Of a DNA stretch of 64,000 bases, positions 1 through 8,047 are shown piece by piece. The notes under the pieces were generated by a model. That model worked only from the letters and a program-made list of their open reading frames with translations. It was not told where the DNA came from and did not search any database. The number at the start of each line of letters is the position of its first letter. The first letter of the stretch is position 1. A program made the position numbers and the translations under genes. The DNA is from Bacteroides sp. OF04-15BH (GTDB lineage Bacteria; Bacteroidota; Bacteroidia; Bacteroidales; Bacteroidaceae), in assembly GCF_003477995.1 (NCBI RefSeq), contig NZ_QUEM01000018.1, forward strand, positions 13,444-77,443. Direction: 5' to 3'.

Positions 1-1
1 A

Positions 2-1828
2 TATTATGCGCCTTATGACGACAACGGTGAATTGCTGGAAACCTTGAAGTCATCCAACAATGTAGCCAACCCGCTTTATCAGGAGCGTTATTTGGGAAGC
101 TATTCCGGTCGTTCTACTCTGTATGACCTGACCAATAACTTGAGCATCAACATTGACTTCAATGCAGACTTCCGTTTCAAGGGACAGTTCTCTGTAACCC
201 GTACCGATGTCAGCACCGAGTCATTCGTTGACCCGAAAGATCCTTCTTTCCGCAATGTGCCAAGCAAGGAGAAAGGAACCTTGCAGACCAACAGCGGAAA
301 CAGTATCAACTGGAACATGAACGCCTTGTTCTATTATAACAAGACCTTGGGCAAGCACTTTATCAATGCTACTGCCGGTGCCAACGCACAGCAGAATCAG
401 AACAACTCTACCGATATCCTGTATCGTGGATTCCAGCTGAGCAACCTGCACTCTCCGAGCTATGCTGCCGGACAGCCAGACAAGGCTAATGTATCCTTGA
501 CCATGGACCGTTTGATCGGTTTCCTGGGAGCGTTGAACTACTCTTATGATGATATCTATCTGGCCGACTTCTCTTTCCGTACCGACGGTTCATCAAAGTT
601 TGGTAAGGAAGACCGTTTCGCACCATTCTGGTCAACCGGTTTGGGCTTGAATATCCATAACTACAAGGCATTGCGCAATAACGAGATGATCAACACGTTG
701 CGTGTGAGAGCTTCTTACGGTGTTACCGGTAATGTGAGCTTCCCTTCTTATGCTGCTGTTTCTACCTATCAGACTTCAGATGACTGGTACTATTCAACCC
801 CGGCCTATATCCTGATGGCTTTGGGTAATCCGGCTCTGACCTGGGAGAAGACAGGAACCTGGGATGTGGGTGTTGCTTTGGAACTCTTCAAGCGTCGTTT
901 CTCTATCGAGGCCAATTTCTACCGTAAGGAAACAGACGGACAGTTGTCTCAGATGAATATCCGTACTTCTTCCGGTTTTACTTCTTACTACACCAATGCC
1001 GGAACAATCCTGAACAAGGGTTATGAGTTGAAGGTAAATGTAGTGCCGTTCCAGAACCGTGACTGGATGGTTGCCGTAAATGCCATGGTCAATGGCAACA
1101 CCAACCGCATCACCAAGTTGGGACAGGATGCTGAGGCCTACAACAAGAACATTCAGGACTTCCACAACGGAAAGGGTGAAAACTCTTCAGAATATGCCGA
1201 TTTGATGTATGTGCCATTGACACAGTACTATGTCGGTGCTTCAACCACAGCCATTTACGCTGTCCGTTCTTTGGGTATTGACCCGTCAACCGGTAAGGAA
1301 ATGTTCCTCAAGAGAGACGGAAGTGTGACCTATACTTGGGATGCTGCCGACCAGGTGGTTTGCGGTGATGCCAGTCCAGACGCACAGGGATCTTTCGGTA
1401 TCAATATCGGTTGGAAGGGATTCTACATCAATGCCAACTTCCTGTATCAGTGGGGAGCACAGCAGTATAACACTACTTTGCTGAACAAGGTAGAACAGGC
1501 GGATATTGCCAACAGCAATGTGGACCGTCGTGTGCTGACCGACCGTTGGTATAAGCCGGGTGATGTAGCTGCATTCTACGACCTGAAATCAACTGCCGAA
1601 ACCCATCCGACATCACGATTGGTTCAGGATGACAATTATTTGTCATTCAGTAGCTTGTCATTCGGATATGATTTCAATCCGAAACTGATCCAGAGATGGC
1701 ACCTGACTTCTTTGGGCTTGCGCTTCAATGCCAACGAATTGGCCCGCTGGTCAACCATTAAGGACGAACGCGGTACAAGCTATCCGTATGCAAAGAATTA
1801 TAGCTTCACATTAACCCTTGGCTTATAA
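2..1828 (+). CDS. SusC-like TonB-dependent outer-membrane transporter, 5' end outside window
   Basis: C-terminal part of a SusC/RagA family TonB-dependent transporter. The frame is open from base 2, so the gene begins left of the window. About 608 codons are visible, against roughly 1000 residues for the family; the missing part would hold the signal peptide, CarboxypepD_reg-like domain and plug. What remains is beta-barrel: alternating aromatic strands, a 'YSYDDIYLADFSFRTDGSS' type segment typical of SusC barrels, and a terminal strand ending in 'FTLTLGL'. It should sit in the outer membrane as the pore under the SusD lid encoded 14 bp downstream. The substrate cannot be read from this part. 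The following SusD, DUF4843 and PKD-like genes indicate a co-transcribed nutrient-uptake locus. Confidence 0.95.
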   Translation, partial: YYAPYDDNGELLETLKSSNNVANPLYQERYLGSYSGRSTLYDLTNNLSINIDFNADFRFKGQFSVTRTDVSTESFVDPKDPSFRNVPSKEKGTLQTNSGNSINWNMNALFYYNKTLGKHFINATAGANAQQNQNNSTDILYRGFQLSNLHSPSYAAGQPDKANVSLTMDRLIGFLGALNYSYDDIYLADFSFRTDGSSKFGKEDRFAPFWSTGLGLNIHNYKALRNNEMINTLRVRASYGVTGNVSFPSYAAVSTYQTSDDWYYSTPAYILMALGNPALTWEKTGTWDVGVALELFKRRFSIEANFYRKETDGQLSQMNIRTSSGFTSYYTNAGTILNKGYELKVNVVPFQNRDWMVAVNAMVNGNTNRITKLGQDAEAYNKNIQDFHNGKGENSSEYADLMYVPLTQYYVGASTTAIYAVRSLGIDPSTGKEMFLKRDGSVTYTWDAADQVVCGDASPDAQGSFGINIGWKGFYINANFLYQWGAQQYNTTLLNKVEQADIANSNVDRRVLTDRWYKPGDVAAFYDLKSTAETHPTSRLVQDDNYLSFSSLSFGYDFNPKLIQRWHLTSLGLRFNANELARWSTIKDERGTSYPYAKNYSFTLTLGL

Positions 1829-1842
1829 TAATTCAGAGATTT

Positions 1843-3453
1843 ATGAAAAAAATATCTTTTAAAATACTTTTGTCGGCCGTAGTTCTTTCTTTTACGTCTT
1901 GCGCAGACTGGTTGGATATCGAACCGGATGGACAAGCAACAAACGACAAACTTACGGAAACCGGCGATGGCTACCGTTCTATGTTGAGCGGTGTGTATAA
2001 GGCTATGACTTCGGCCAGCCTGTATGGTACAGAGCTTCAGTTCGGTATCATTGACTGTATGTCCCGTCAGTACACCTGGGAGTGGTACACAGGAACTGAC
2101 GGTACCAAGACCATTTATAACGAAGCCCGCAACTTCAACTATACCGATGTGAACCTCCGCAAGAAGATTGACGAGGTATGGTTGAAAGGCTACAATGTAA
2201 TTGCCAACACCAACAATCTGATCCAGAGTATCGAGGATGAGAATCCGGACAAGTTTGCCGGTGGTGAGGAAGAGAAGAAGATGATTTTGGGTGAGGCTTA
2301 CGGTTGCCGTGCCTTGATGCATTTCGACTTGTGTCGTCTCTTCGCTCCGGCTCCTATTGAAAAGGAAAAGGGAGAGTATCTGCCTTATGTATCCGAGTAT
2401 CCGAACATCCAGCCTCAGGCAATTACTGTAGATGATTTCCTGAAGAAGGTTGTAGCAGACTTGCAGAAAGGCCGTCAGCTGACTGCCGCTTTTGATACTA
2501 CGGCTTTGGGTATGACCGTGAACGCTACTCCGAATGCCCGTTTCTACGATTCTTATGAGGCCAATATGGAAGGAAGCGCCAGTCCGGAGCTGATTGACGA
2601 TTTCTACAAAGGCCGTGGCTACCGTCTGAACTATTATGCCATGACCGCTCTGTTGGCCCGTGTGTACCAGTATATGGGTGAGGACGAACTGGCATATCAG
2701 TATGCCGATTCTGTCATGAACTTCAAGGCATACGGTCTGACTGGAAATGAGTATTCAATGTTTACCAACGAAGACTGGTGGCCGGTTCAGAGCGCCAACG
2801 ACGACAATGAGCGTCGTGAGGACATCAAGGTAGTTTCTACTCTGGTATTCGCGCTCTATGCAACCGATGCCTATGAAGACTACGGACTGGAGAACTATTT
2901 CCAGAAGAAGTCTGAGAATACATTCGGAAACGCACAGTGGATGACTCTGGACCTGGAAGGACAGGAAATCTTCAAGAATCCGATTACTCAGGAAGACGAG
3001 TATGAGAACGACTACCGTTCCCGCTATCTGTTGTTTGCTCCGGACTATTATGCATTCCAGGACAACAAGTACCGTCTGTCCGGAAAATGGTATTGCAGTG
3101 ACGACAAGACTTTGAGAACCAAGAATCTGCAGACTCTGCCGATGATCCGCAGCACCGAGATGCGTTACATCATCGCCGAGCACAAGGCCAAGACCGGTGA
3201 CTTTGAGGGTGCTTACCAGATTCTGAATGAAATCAGAAGCAACCGCGGTTTGTGGGATCCGATGCCAACTCAAAACACTATGGCCGACTTCCAGAGAGAT
3301 CTTATCCGTGACGCACAGCGTGAGTGGATATCAGAAGGACAGCTCTTCTATATGTATAAGCGTTTGGGAGCCAAGATTAAGATTGGCAATGAGGTAAGAA
3401 AGCTGAACAAGTCTGAGTATATGTTGCCAATTCCGGATGATCAGAATATGTAA
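1843..3453 (+). CDS. SusD/RagB family surface lipoprotein
   Basis: Substrate-binding lid of the SusCD complex, 536 aa. The N-terminus is a lipoprotein signal with lipobox 'FTSC' near residue 20, followed by 'ADWLDIEPDGQ', the usual start of a mature SusD protein. The helical TPR-like core and a C-terminal 'LRTKNLQTLPMIRSTEMRYI' type segment followed by 'AYQILNEIRSNRG' and 'REWISEGQLFYMYKRLG' are family signatures. It starts 14 bp after the SusC stop, so the pair is surely co-transcribed. It is expected on the cell surface, lipid-anchored, closing over the SusC barrel. Ligand identity is unknown; no carbohydrate-active enzyme sits in the operon. Confidence 0.96.
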   Translation: MKKISFKILLSAVVLSFTSCADWLDIEPDGQATNDKLTETGDGYRSMLSGVYKAMTSASLYGTELQFGIIDCMSRQYTWEWYTGTDGTKTIYNEARNFNYTDVNLRKKIDEVWLKGYNVIANTNNLIQSIEDENPDKFAGGEEEKKMILGEAYGCRALMHFDLCRLFAPAPIEKEKGEYLPYVSEYPNIQPQAITVDDFLKKVVADLQKGRQLTAAFDTTALGMTVNATPNARFYDSYEANMEGSASPELIDDFYKGRGYRLNYYAMTALLARVYQYMGEDELAYQYADSVMNFKAYGLTGNEYSMFTNEDWWPVQSANDDNERREDIKVVSTLVFALYATDAYEDYGLENYFQKKSENTFGNAQWMTLDLEGQEIFKNPITQEDEYENDYRSRYLLFAPDYYAFQDNKYRLSGKWYCSDDKTLRTKNLQTLPMIRSTEMRYIIAEHKAKTGDFEGAYQILNEIRSNRGLWDPMPTQNTMADFQRDLIRDAQREWISEGQLFYMYKRLGAKIKIGNEVRKLNKSEYMLPIPDDQNM

Positions 3454-3473
3454 AAAGGTAAAACGAACAGATT

Positions 3474-4220
3474 ATGAACAAAATATTTCTTTTATTAGCT
3501 GTAATGGGGGGACTCCTCTTTACATCATGTCAGGAAGACAGCATTATGGTCTTTGGTTCTGATCATTATATCTACTTCGACAAGTTCTGGAAGGATGCTT
3601 CTTATCCGGGAACAGAAAAGGCAGACTCTACCGAGGTGACCTTCTTCTTTGTGGGAGAAGATGAGAACAGCACGAATGCAGAACTGATCGTTGTTCTTGC
3701 CGGCCGTCAGCTGGAGCATGATCTGGACTTCAAGTTGCGTGTAGTGCCTGAACTGACTACCGCACTACCTGAAGAGTACACTTTGAAGGACAAATACACT
3801 TTCCATGCCCGTCCGGTTCAGGAAGGTGACACCCGTTTCCAGGACACCATTCAGATTCAGCTGAATAAGAGTGCGCGTCTGGACACCATGAGTGCCGGTT
3901 ACCGTCTGGTGCTCGAGGTTGTTCCTGACGAGAACGTCAAGCCCGGACAGTATGAGCGTGCCCGCAGCGTGATTCGCATTGTCAAGGATCCGGTTCGTCC
4001 GGAGTGGTGGAACAGTGAGGTGGATATCTATCTGTTGGGAGCTTACTCTGCAACCAAGTACAAACTCTTCCTGGAGAATGTGCCGGGAGCAAGCGAACTC
4101 GATAAGGAAATGATCGAGCAGCGTCCGGACGAAGCCCGTAAGCTGGTGCTGGAATTCAAGAAGTGGCTGCAGCAGAATCCGTCAGAAGATGAGTTTGGTC
4201 CAATTGAAGTTCCGGTTTAA
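3474..4220 (+). CDS. DUF4843 domain lipoprotein
   Basis: 248-aa lipoprotein with signal sequence and lipobox 'FTSC' near residue 19. The mature part opens with 'FGSDHYIYFDKFW' and continues as a beta-rich domain that I match to DUF4843, a family found in SusCD loci of Bacteroidales. It lies 20 bp after the SusD gene and 30 bp before the PKD-like gene. It is probably exported to the cell surface and works with SusCD, perhaps in ligand capture, but no catalytic motif is visible and the role is unknown. Confidence 0.8.
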   Translation: MNKIFLLLAVMGGLLFTSCQEDSIMVFGSDHYIYFDKFWKDASYPGTEKADSTEVTFFFVGEDENSTNAELIVVLAGRQLEHDLDFKLRVVPELTTALPEEYTLKDKYTFHARPVQEGDTRFQDTIQIQLNKSARLDTMSAGYRLVLEVVPDENVKPGQYERARSVIRIVKDPVRPEWWNSEVDIYLLGAYSATKYKLFLENVPGASELDKEMIEQRPDEARKLVLEFKKWLQQNPSEDEFGPIEVPV

Positions 4221-4250
4221 TTAACGCTAAATTACTTATTATAGAGCATT

Positions 4251-5939
4251 ATGAAAAAATTGATATATATGATGCTGGCAAGCATGTTGTTGCTGACATC
4301 TTGCTTTAAGGATGAGGGTAATTACGATTATGCGGAGATGAATCCCCCTCATTGGCTGATTAATGCAAACAATCCGGTTTCCATTGTGGCCCGTCAGGGA
4401 CAGGATGCTGTGTTTGATGCAAGCAAGTTCTTTGTATGGGACAAGGATTCTGCCATCCGCTCACAGGAGGTCCGTTATGAATGGATCGTGAACGACAAGG
4501 TCATCGGCGAAGGTCTGGTGCTGAGAATCCCGACCGAAGAGCTGATGGAGATTGCCGGTGTGAAGGATTTTAGTAACGAAGCCAGTACATACGGTACTTT
4601 CAATGTCGTAGAGAAATCAACCGGTGTGAAGTACATGGGTAAGATTCAGGTTTGGTTCTACTCAAAATTCTCTTCAGACAACTGGATTATCATGACCGAT
4701 CAGGGTGGACAGGTTGGTCTGTCAGCCATTCGTCAGAAATATTCTTATGTAGACGGTGTGGAGCAGGTAGACTATGAATTGATTAAGGATGCCTACGGCG
4801 AAGCCAATCAGGATGCCAAGTTGCAGGGTACTCCGATTAACATGAACTGGGCTTTCGACAAGCACATCAGTTCTCAGGGTTCTATCACGGTTGTGACTGA
4901 TCGCGGCGGATACGAGCTCCGTGCCAGCGACCTGAGCTTCTACAGCAAGATCGAAGGAGAGCAGTTCCTGGATGGTACTCCGGCCAACTTCAATCTGGTG
5001 GCCCGCGCAGACTGCGACGGTTCCAGCTCTGCACAGCCGGCTACTTTCCTGGCTTCAAAGGACGGACAGGTTTACTCTCGTGTCATGTCTCTGAACTATC
5101 TGGGTGGTAAATACCTGAGCGAGCCTTATTATGTAGATGAGAAAGGATACCGCATCACCAAATTCGGAAACACACTGTACGGTAACCCGATGATTCCTTG
5201 CTACGACGAAAAGAACCGCAGAATCATGATGGCTTCAGTACTGACCGAGCAGAAGACAGATGAAAACGGAGACAAGTTCTTCGTCTCTGTAACCCGTCTG
5301 AATCCTCTGACCGATACCGCTACTTATGTTCCGGTAAACAATATGCCGGAGGGAACCAAGGTGCTGTATCTGGGATTGACCAACCACGTTCCGAACAACA
5401 CACGTGGATGTCTGCACTTCACCATGGCCTATAACCGTCCGAACGAAACACAGACCCGAATCACAGACTTTGCGGTGTATGTAAATACCTCAAACACCAA
5501 CAAGGGTGACTACTTCTCAAACTCATTCAAGCTTGAGAATGTACCGCAGCTGGATTCCACTTCATGTTTCCTGTCCAGCGGTGCCACTTACCGCTTCGGC
5601 TATCCAAGTACCGATGTGGCAGCCCGCACCACTTACTACACTGTAGGCAACAAGATCTACTACGTGCAGCGTATTGCCTACGATATGTGGGGTAAGGAAT
5701 TCAAGGAGTTTGAATTGCCGAAGGGCGTGACCATCAATTCACGCATCACCTATCTGGCGCTTTCGTTCCTGACTTGCAACGAGTTCATTGTAGGTTGTGA
5801 GAATGGTGACCTCTTCATCTTCGACATCACAGCCCTGAATGCTCCTAAGCTTCTGTTCCAGGATAATCTGGGCGGCAAGGTCATGTCAGCCCGTCAGCTG
5901 GGACTGAGACGAGCCACAAGCGATAAATTCAACAATTAA
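4251..5939 (+). CDS. PKD-like family surface lipoprotein
   Basis: 562-aa lipoprotein. The signal ends in 'LLTSC' near residue 18 and the mature part begins 'FKDEGNYDYAEMN'. Residues about 30-130 resemble the PKD-like domain that follows DUF4843 proteins in Bacteroidales SusCD operons; the remainder looks beta-propeller-like, with repeated short strands and 'FIVGCENGDLFIFDI' near the C-terminus. No glycosidase or protease residues are evident, so a binding role at the cell surface is more likely than catalysis. It is the fourth gene of the uptake operon. A strong hairpin directly after its stop may reduce transcription into the TlpA-like gene. Confidence 0.78.
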   Translation: MKKLIYMMLASMLLLTSCFKDEGNYDYAEMNPPHWLINANNPVSIVARQGQDAVFDASKFFVWDKDSAIRSQEVRYEWIVNDKVIGEGLVLRIPTEELMEIAGVKDFSNEASTYGTFNVVEKSTGVKYMGKIQVWFYSKFSSDNWIIMTDQGGQVGLSAIRQKYSYVDGVEQVDYELIKDAYGEANQDAKLQGTPINMNWAFDKHISSQGSITVVTDRGGYELRASDLSFYSKIEGEQFLDGTPANFNLVARADCDGSSSAQPATFLASKDGQVYSRVMSLNYLGGKYLSEPYYVDEKGYRITKFGNTLYGNPMIPCYDEKNRRIMMASVLTEQKTDENGDKFFVSVTRLNPLTDTATYVPVNNMPEGTKVLYLGLTNHVPNNTRGCLHFTMAYNRPNETQTRITDFAVYVNTSNTNKGDYFSNSFKLENVPQLDSTSCFLSSGATYRFGYPSTDVAARTTYYTVGNKIYYVQRIAYDMWGKEFKEFELPKGVTINSRITYLALSFLTCNEFIVGCENGDLFIFDITALNAPKLLFQDNLGGKVMSARQLGLRRATSDKFNN

Positions 5940-5950
5940 TATCCTTTTCA

Positions 5951-5979
5951 ATAAGGCGTGCCGGACAAGCACGCCTTAT
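5951..5979 (+). terminator. Intra-operon hairpin between PKD-like and TlpA-like genes
   Basis: Perfect 11-bp stem (5951-5961 with 5969-5979, arms ATAAGGCGTGC and GCACGCCTTAT) with a 7-nt loop, 11 bp after the PKD-like stop. Only a short T run follows, so it may be a weak terminator, an attenuator or a 3'-end stabiliser rather than a full stop. It also contains the upstream GTG at 5958, which argues against translation starting there. Confidence 0.7.
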
Positions 5980-5993
5980 TGAGTTCCAAGAAA

Positions 5994-7094
5994 ATGATGA
6001 AAATGAAAAAATTTGTTTTAGGATTATTCCTGTTATTGGGCGCTCACGCAGCTGTAGCGCAGAACACCTACAAGGTGACTTTTGAGAACAAGAGCGGAAA
6101 CAAGAATCTCGATGTCAAGACCGTTTATCTGTTCTCTATCGAGGACAAGATGGCGATTGACAGCGCACAGTGTGTCAATGGAGTCTACACGATGGAGGGA
6201 AATACTACGCTGCCGAAATTGGCTTCCGTTTGTGCCACTGCCAACGGTTATAATGTGATTGCAGCCTTTGTGCTCGACAACGAGCCGATTCAGGTTACTG
6301 TGGACAAAGGCATTCAGGTGACTGGTTCAGAAGTGAATGCCCGCATGCAGGCCATCACCAAAGCCATTGAGGAGGGCGGAAGAGCCCAGCGTGAGTTGCA
6401 GATGGAGGCAGCCAAGTACAACGGAAACCTTCCGGAAAGTGTGGCCAAGAAACTCGATGCCGAGTGGATGGCTATTGCCGACCGCCAGATGAAAGCCCTG
6501 AAGGACGGTATCACCAACAATAAGGACAATCTGATTCCGGCTTACTTCATCTTCAACTATATGGAAGTGCTGGGCGTTGATTTCATCGACAACTTCCTGA
6601 AGGACTACAAGTACAAGGACGATGCTTTGCTGACCAATGTCTACAAGATGCTCGAAGGCGAGAAGCGCAAGGCTCAGGGTGCTACCTTTGTTGATTTCGA
6701 ACTCCCGGACATGGAGGGCAAGATGCACAAGCTGTCAGACTATGCCGGTAAGGGCAACTATGTGCTGGTTGATTTCTGGGCCAGCTGGTGCGGTCCCTGC
6801 CGTCAGGAGATGCCGAACGTGAAAGCCGTTTACGACCGTTTCCACAGCAAGGGTTTCGAGATCGTGGGTGTGTCTTTGGACAACAACAAGAAGGCGTGGA
6901 CAGATGCCGTGGCCAAGATGCAGATGACCTGGCCCCAGCTGTCTGACCTGAAAGCATGGAAGAGCAGTGCCGCACAGCTCTATTACGTAAAGAGCATCCC
7001 GGCCACTCTGCTCATCGGTCCCGACGGTAAGATCGTAGCTTCTAACTTGCGCGGTGAGGAGCTGATCAAGAAGATTGAGGAACTGTATCAGTAA
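5994..7094 (+). CDS. TlpA-like thioredoxin-fold protein with DUF4369-like N-terminus
   Basis: 366-aa exported thiol-disulfide oxidoreductase. The start is placed at ATG 5994 because the signal peptide begins 'MMKMKKFVLGLFLL' and ends near 'HAAVAQ'; a GTG further upstream lies inside a hairpin. Residues about 25-125 look like the DUF4369 domain that often precedes TlpA modules. The thioredoxin domain starts near residue 230, with the redox motif WASWCGPC (Cys266 and Cys269) and a later cis-proline region 'KSIPATLLIGPDGKI'. It probably acts in the periplasm or at the outer membrane, reducing or resolving disulfides. Being last in the SusCD operon suggests a link to maturation of the uptake proteins or their ligand, but that is inference. 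Confidence 0.9.
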   Translation: MMKMKKFVLGLFLLLGAHAAVAQNTYKVTFENKSGNKNLDVKTVYLFSIEDKMAIDSAQCVNGVYTMEGNTTLPKLASVCATANGYNVIAAFVLDNEPIQVTVDKGIQVTGSEVNARMQAITKAIEEGGRAQRELQMEAAKYNGNLPESVAKKLDAEWMAIADRQMKALKDGITNNKDNLIPAYFIFNYMEVLGVDFIDNFLKDYKYKDDALLTNVYKMLEGEKRKAQGATFVDFELPDMEGKMHKLSDYAGKGNYVLVDFWASWCGPCRQEMPNVKAVYDRFHSKGFEIVGVSLDNNKKAWTDAVAKMQMTWPQLSDLKAWKSSAAQLYYVKSIPATLLIGPDGKIVASNLRGEELIKKIEELYQ

Positions 7095-7138
7095 TCAGAG
7101 AAACTAAAGAAAATTCTCGGGCTTCAGGCCTGAAAGCT

Positions 7139-7177
7139 ACCCCAAAAGTCAGATACAAAACTTTTGGGGTATTTTTT
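7139..7177 (+). terminator. Rho-independent terminator of the SusCD/TlpA operon
   Basis: Perfect 11-bp stem, ACCCCAAAAGT (7139-7149) with ACTTTTGGGGT (7160-7170), followed by ATTTTTTA. It is 45 bp after the TlpA-like stop. The arm resembles the long palindrome at 15428-15506. Confidence 0.85.
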
Positions 7178-7466
7178 ATATGTAAAATGCAACGACAAAA
7201 CCCAGGATTGAGGAGATTTTGCTCCGTGCCTGCGGCGAATGAAAAATTACAGGCTGCTTTTCATTTTTTATCATCCTGATGATAATTGATTATCTACACG
7301 GAGATAATTAATTTTCATCCTGATGATTATTTGGAGCCATACGGATACCTTTTTTTGCTTTGGGCATTTCCTCGGTTTTATCGGACGATATTCTGCTTCT
7401 CGGTTTGAGACAGATATGGAGCAGTATTAGATTGCGATTTTGGGTTTTCGGGGAAGATTCTCTTTT
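7178..7466. other. Intergenic stretch with short repeated motif
   Basis: No convincing gene. The decamer TCATCCTGAT appears twice here (about 7270 and 7315), each inside a small inverted repeat of the type ATCAT..ATGAT, and recurs with its reverse complement after the PspC gene (23977-24032). It may be a local repeat; function unknown. Confidence 0.4.
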
Positions 7467-7543
7467 TAAATAAGAATAACTATAGATTTGTACTAAATAT
7501 AAATTTAAAATGTTATCTTTGCGTCGTAAATAAGAATAGCTAT
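7467..7543 (+). promoter_or_regulatory. Promoter region with a 17-bp direct repeat 60 bp apart
   Basis: A Bacteroidales -7 box TATCTTTG lies at 7514-7521, with a TTTG at 7487-7490 (spacing 23, slightly long). A 17-bp sequence beginning TAAATAAGAATA occurs at 7467-7483 and again at 7527-7543 with one mismatch, on either side of the promoter; the second copy reaches the start codon of the next gene. The arrangement suggests a paired operator. Confidence 0.5.
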
Positions 7544-7748
7544 GGTAGCTCCTGCAATAGAACAATCTACACGGGAAGAGAGACTGGATTTTGTGCTCAG
7601 TTCCTGGAAATGCCTGCATAACTGTGAATTGTGCGGCAAATGTTATGTGTTGAAAGGGAAAGATCCTGAGACCCTGTATGCAGACTATATCGAAGGCAGG
7701 CGGAGTTACATAGATATTACGTTGGAAATAAGAAATAGAAACTATTAA
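7542..7748 (+). CDS. Small Cys-rich protein (CX3CX2CX2C), unknown function
   Basis: 68-aa soluble protein. Its feature is the cysteine cluster '[12 protein letters not shown]' (residues about 23-34), with CX3CX2CX2C spacing that could bind an iron-sulfur cluster or zinc. It then runs '[20 protein letters not shown]', a helical, charged tail. I do not recognise a named family. It has its own promoter, starts only about 15-20 nt from the predicted transcription start, and is followed 11 bp later by a small winged-helix protein, suggesting a two-gene unit in which one protein may sense a metal or redox signal. That is inference from layout. Confidence 0.75.
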   Translation: MVAPAIEQSTREERLDFVLSSWKCLHNCELCGKCYVLKGKDPETLYADYIEGRRSYIDITLEIRNRNY

Positions 7749-7759
7749 AATTAAAGGTT

Positions 7760-7939
7760 ATGGAAGCAAAAGAGAAAGTATTGGCAACAATGAAAGAAGC
7801 GGGAACTCCCCTGAATGCCGGTAAGATTGCAGAATTGAGCGGTTTGGACCGTAAGGAAGTAGATAAGGCCATGAAGCAGCTGAAAGAAGAAGGAGCAATT
7901 GTTTCTCCGGTTCGTTGTAAGTGGGCTCCGGCAGAATAA
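7760..7939 (+). CDS. Small winged-helix DNA-binding protein
   Basis: 59-aa protein that is almost only a winged helix: '[15 protein letters not shown]', then '[20 protein letters not shown]' (helix-turn-helix) and '[20 protein letters not shown]' (recognition helix end and wing). This resembles minimal MarR/ArsR-like regulators found as stand-alone genes in Bacteroidales. Start ATG at 7760 is 11 bp after the stop of the Cys-rich gene, so the two are probably co-transcribed. It could bind the repeated sequence around the upstream promoter. A terminator hairpin follows. Confidence 0.8.
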   Translation: MEAKEKVLATMKEAGTPLNAGKIAELSGLDRKEVDKAMKQLKEEGAIVSPVRCKWAPAE

Positions 7940-7967
7940 TCATTTTAAGAGACAATAGGCAAAATAG

Positions 7968-8003
7968 AAAACGGGGTCGGCATCGCGCCGAACCCGTTTT
8001 TTT
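7968..8003 (+). terminator. Rho-independent terminator
   Basis: Stem of 13 positions with one G-T pair (AAAACGGGGTCGG with CCGAACCCGTTTT), 7-nt loop, then a run of T. It ends the small two-gene unit and may also serve the convergent TonB receptor gene. Confidence 0.85.
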
Positions 8004-8047
8004 GTTTTATGAAATCTGATCTTGCTTTTTATTGTTCCGGAATCTCA

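Noticed and set aside
5958-5993. GTG 5958 as start of the TlpA-like gene
   Set aside because: It lies inside a perfect hairpin and would add residues in front of a normal signal peptide.
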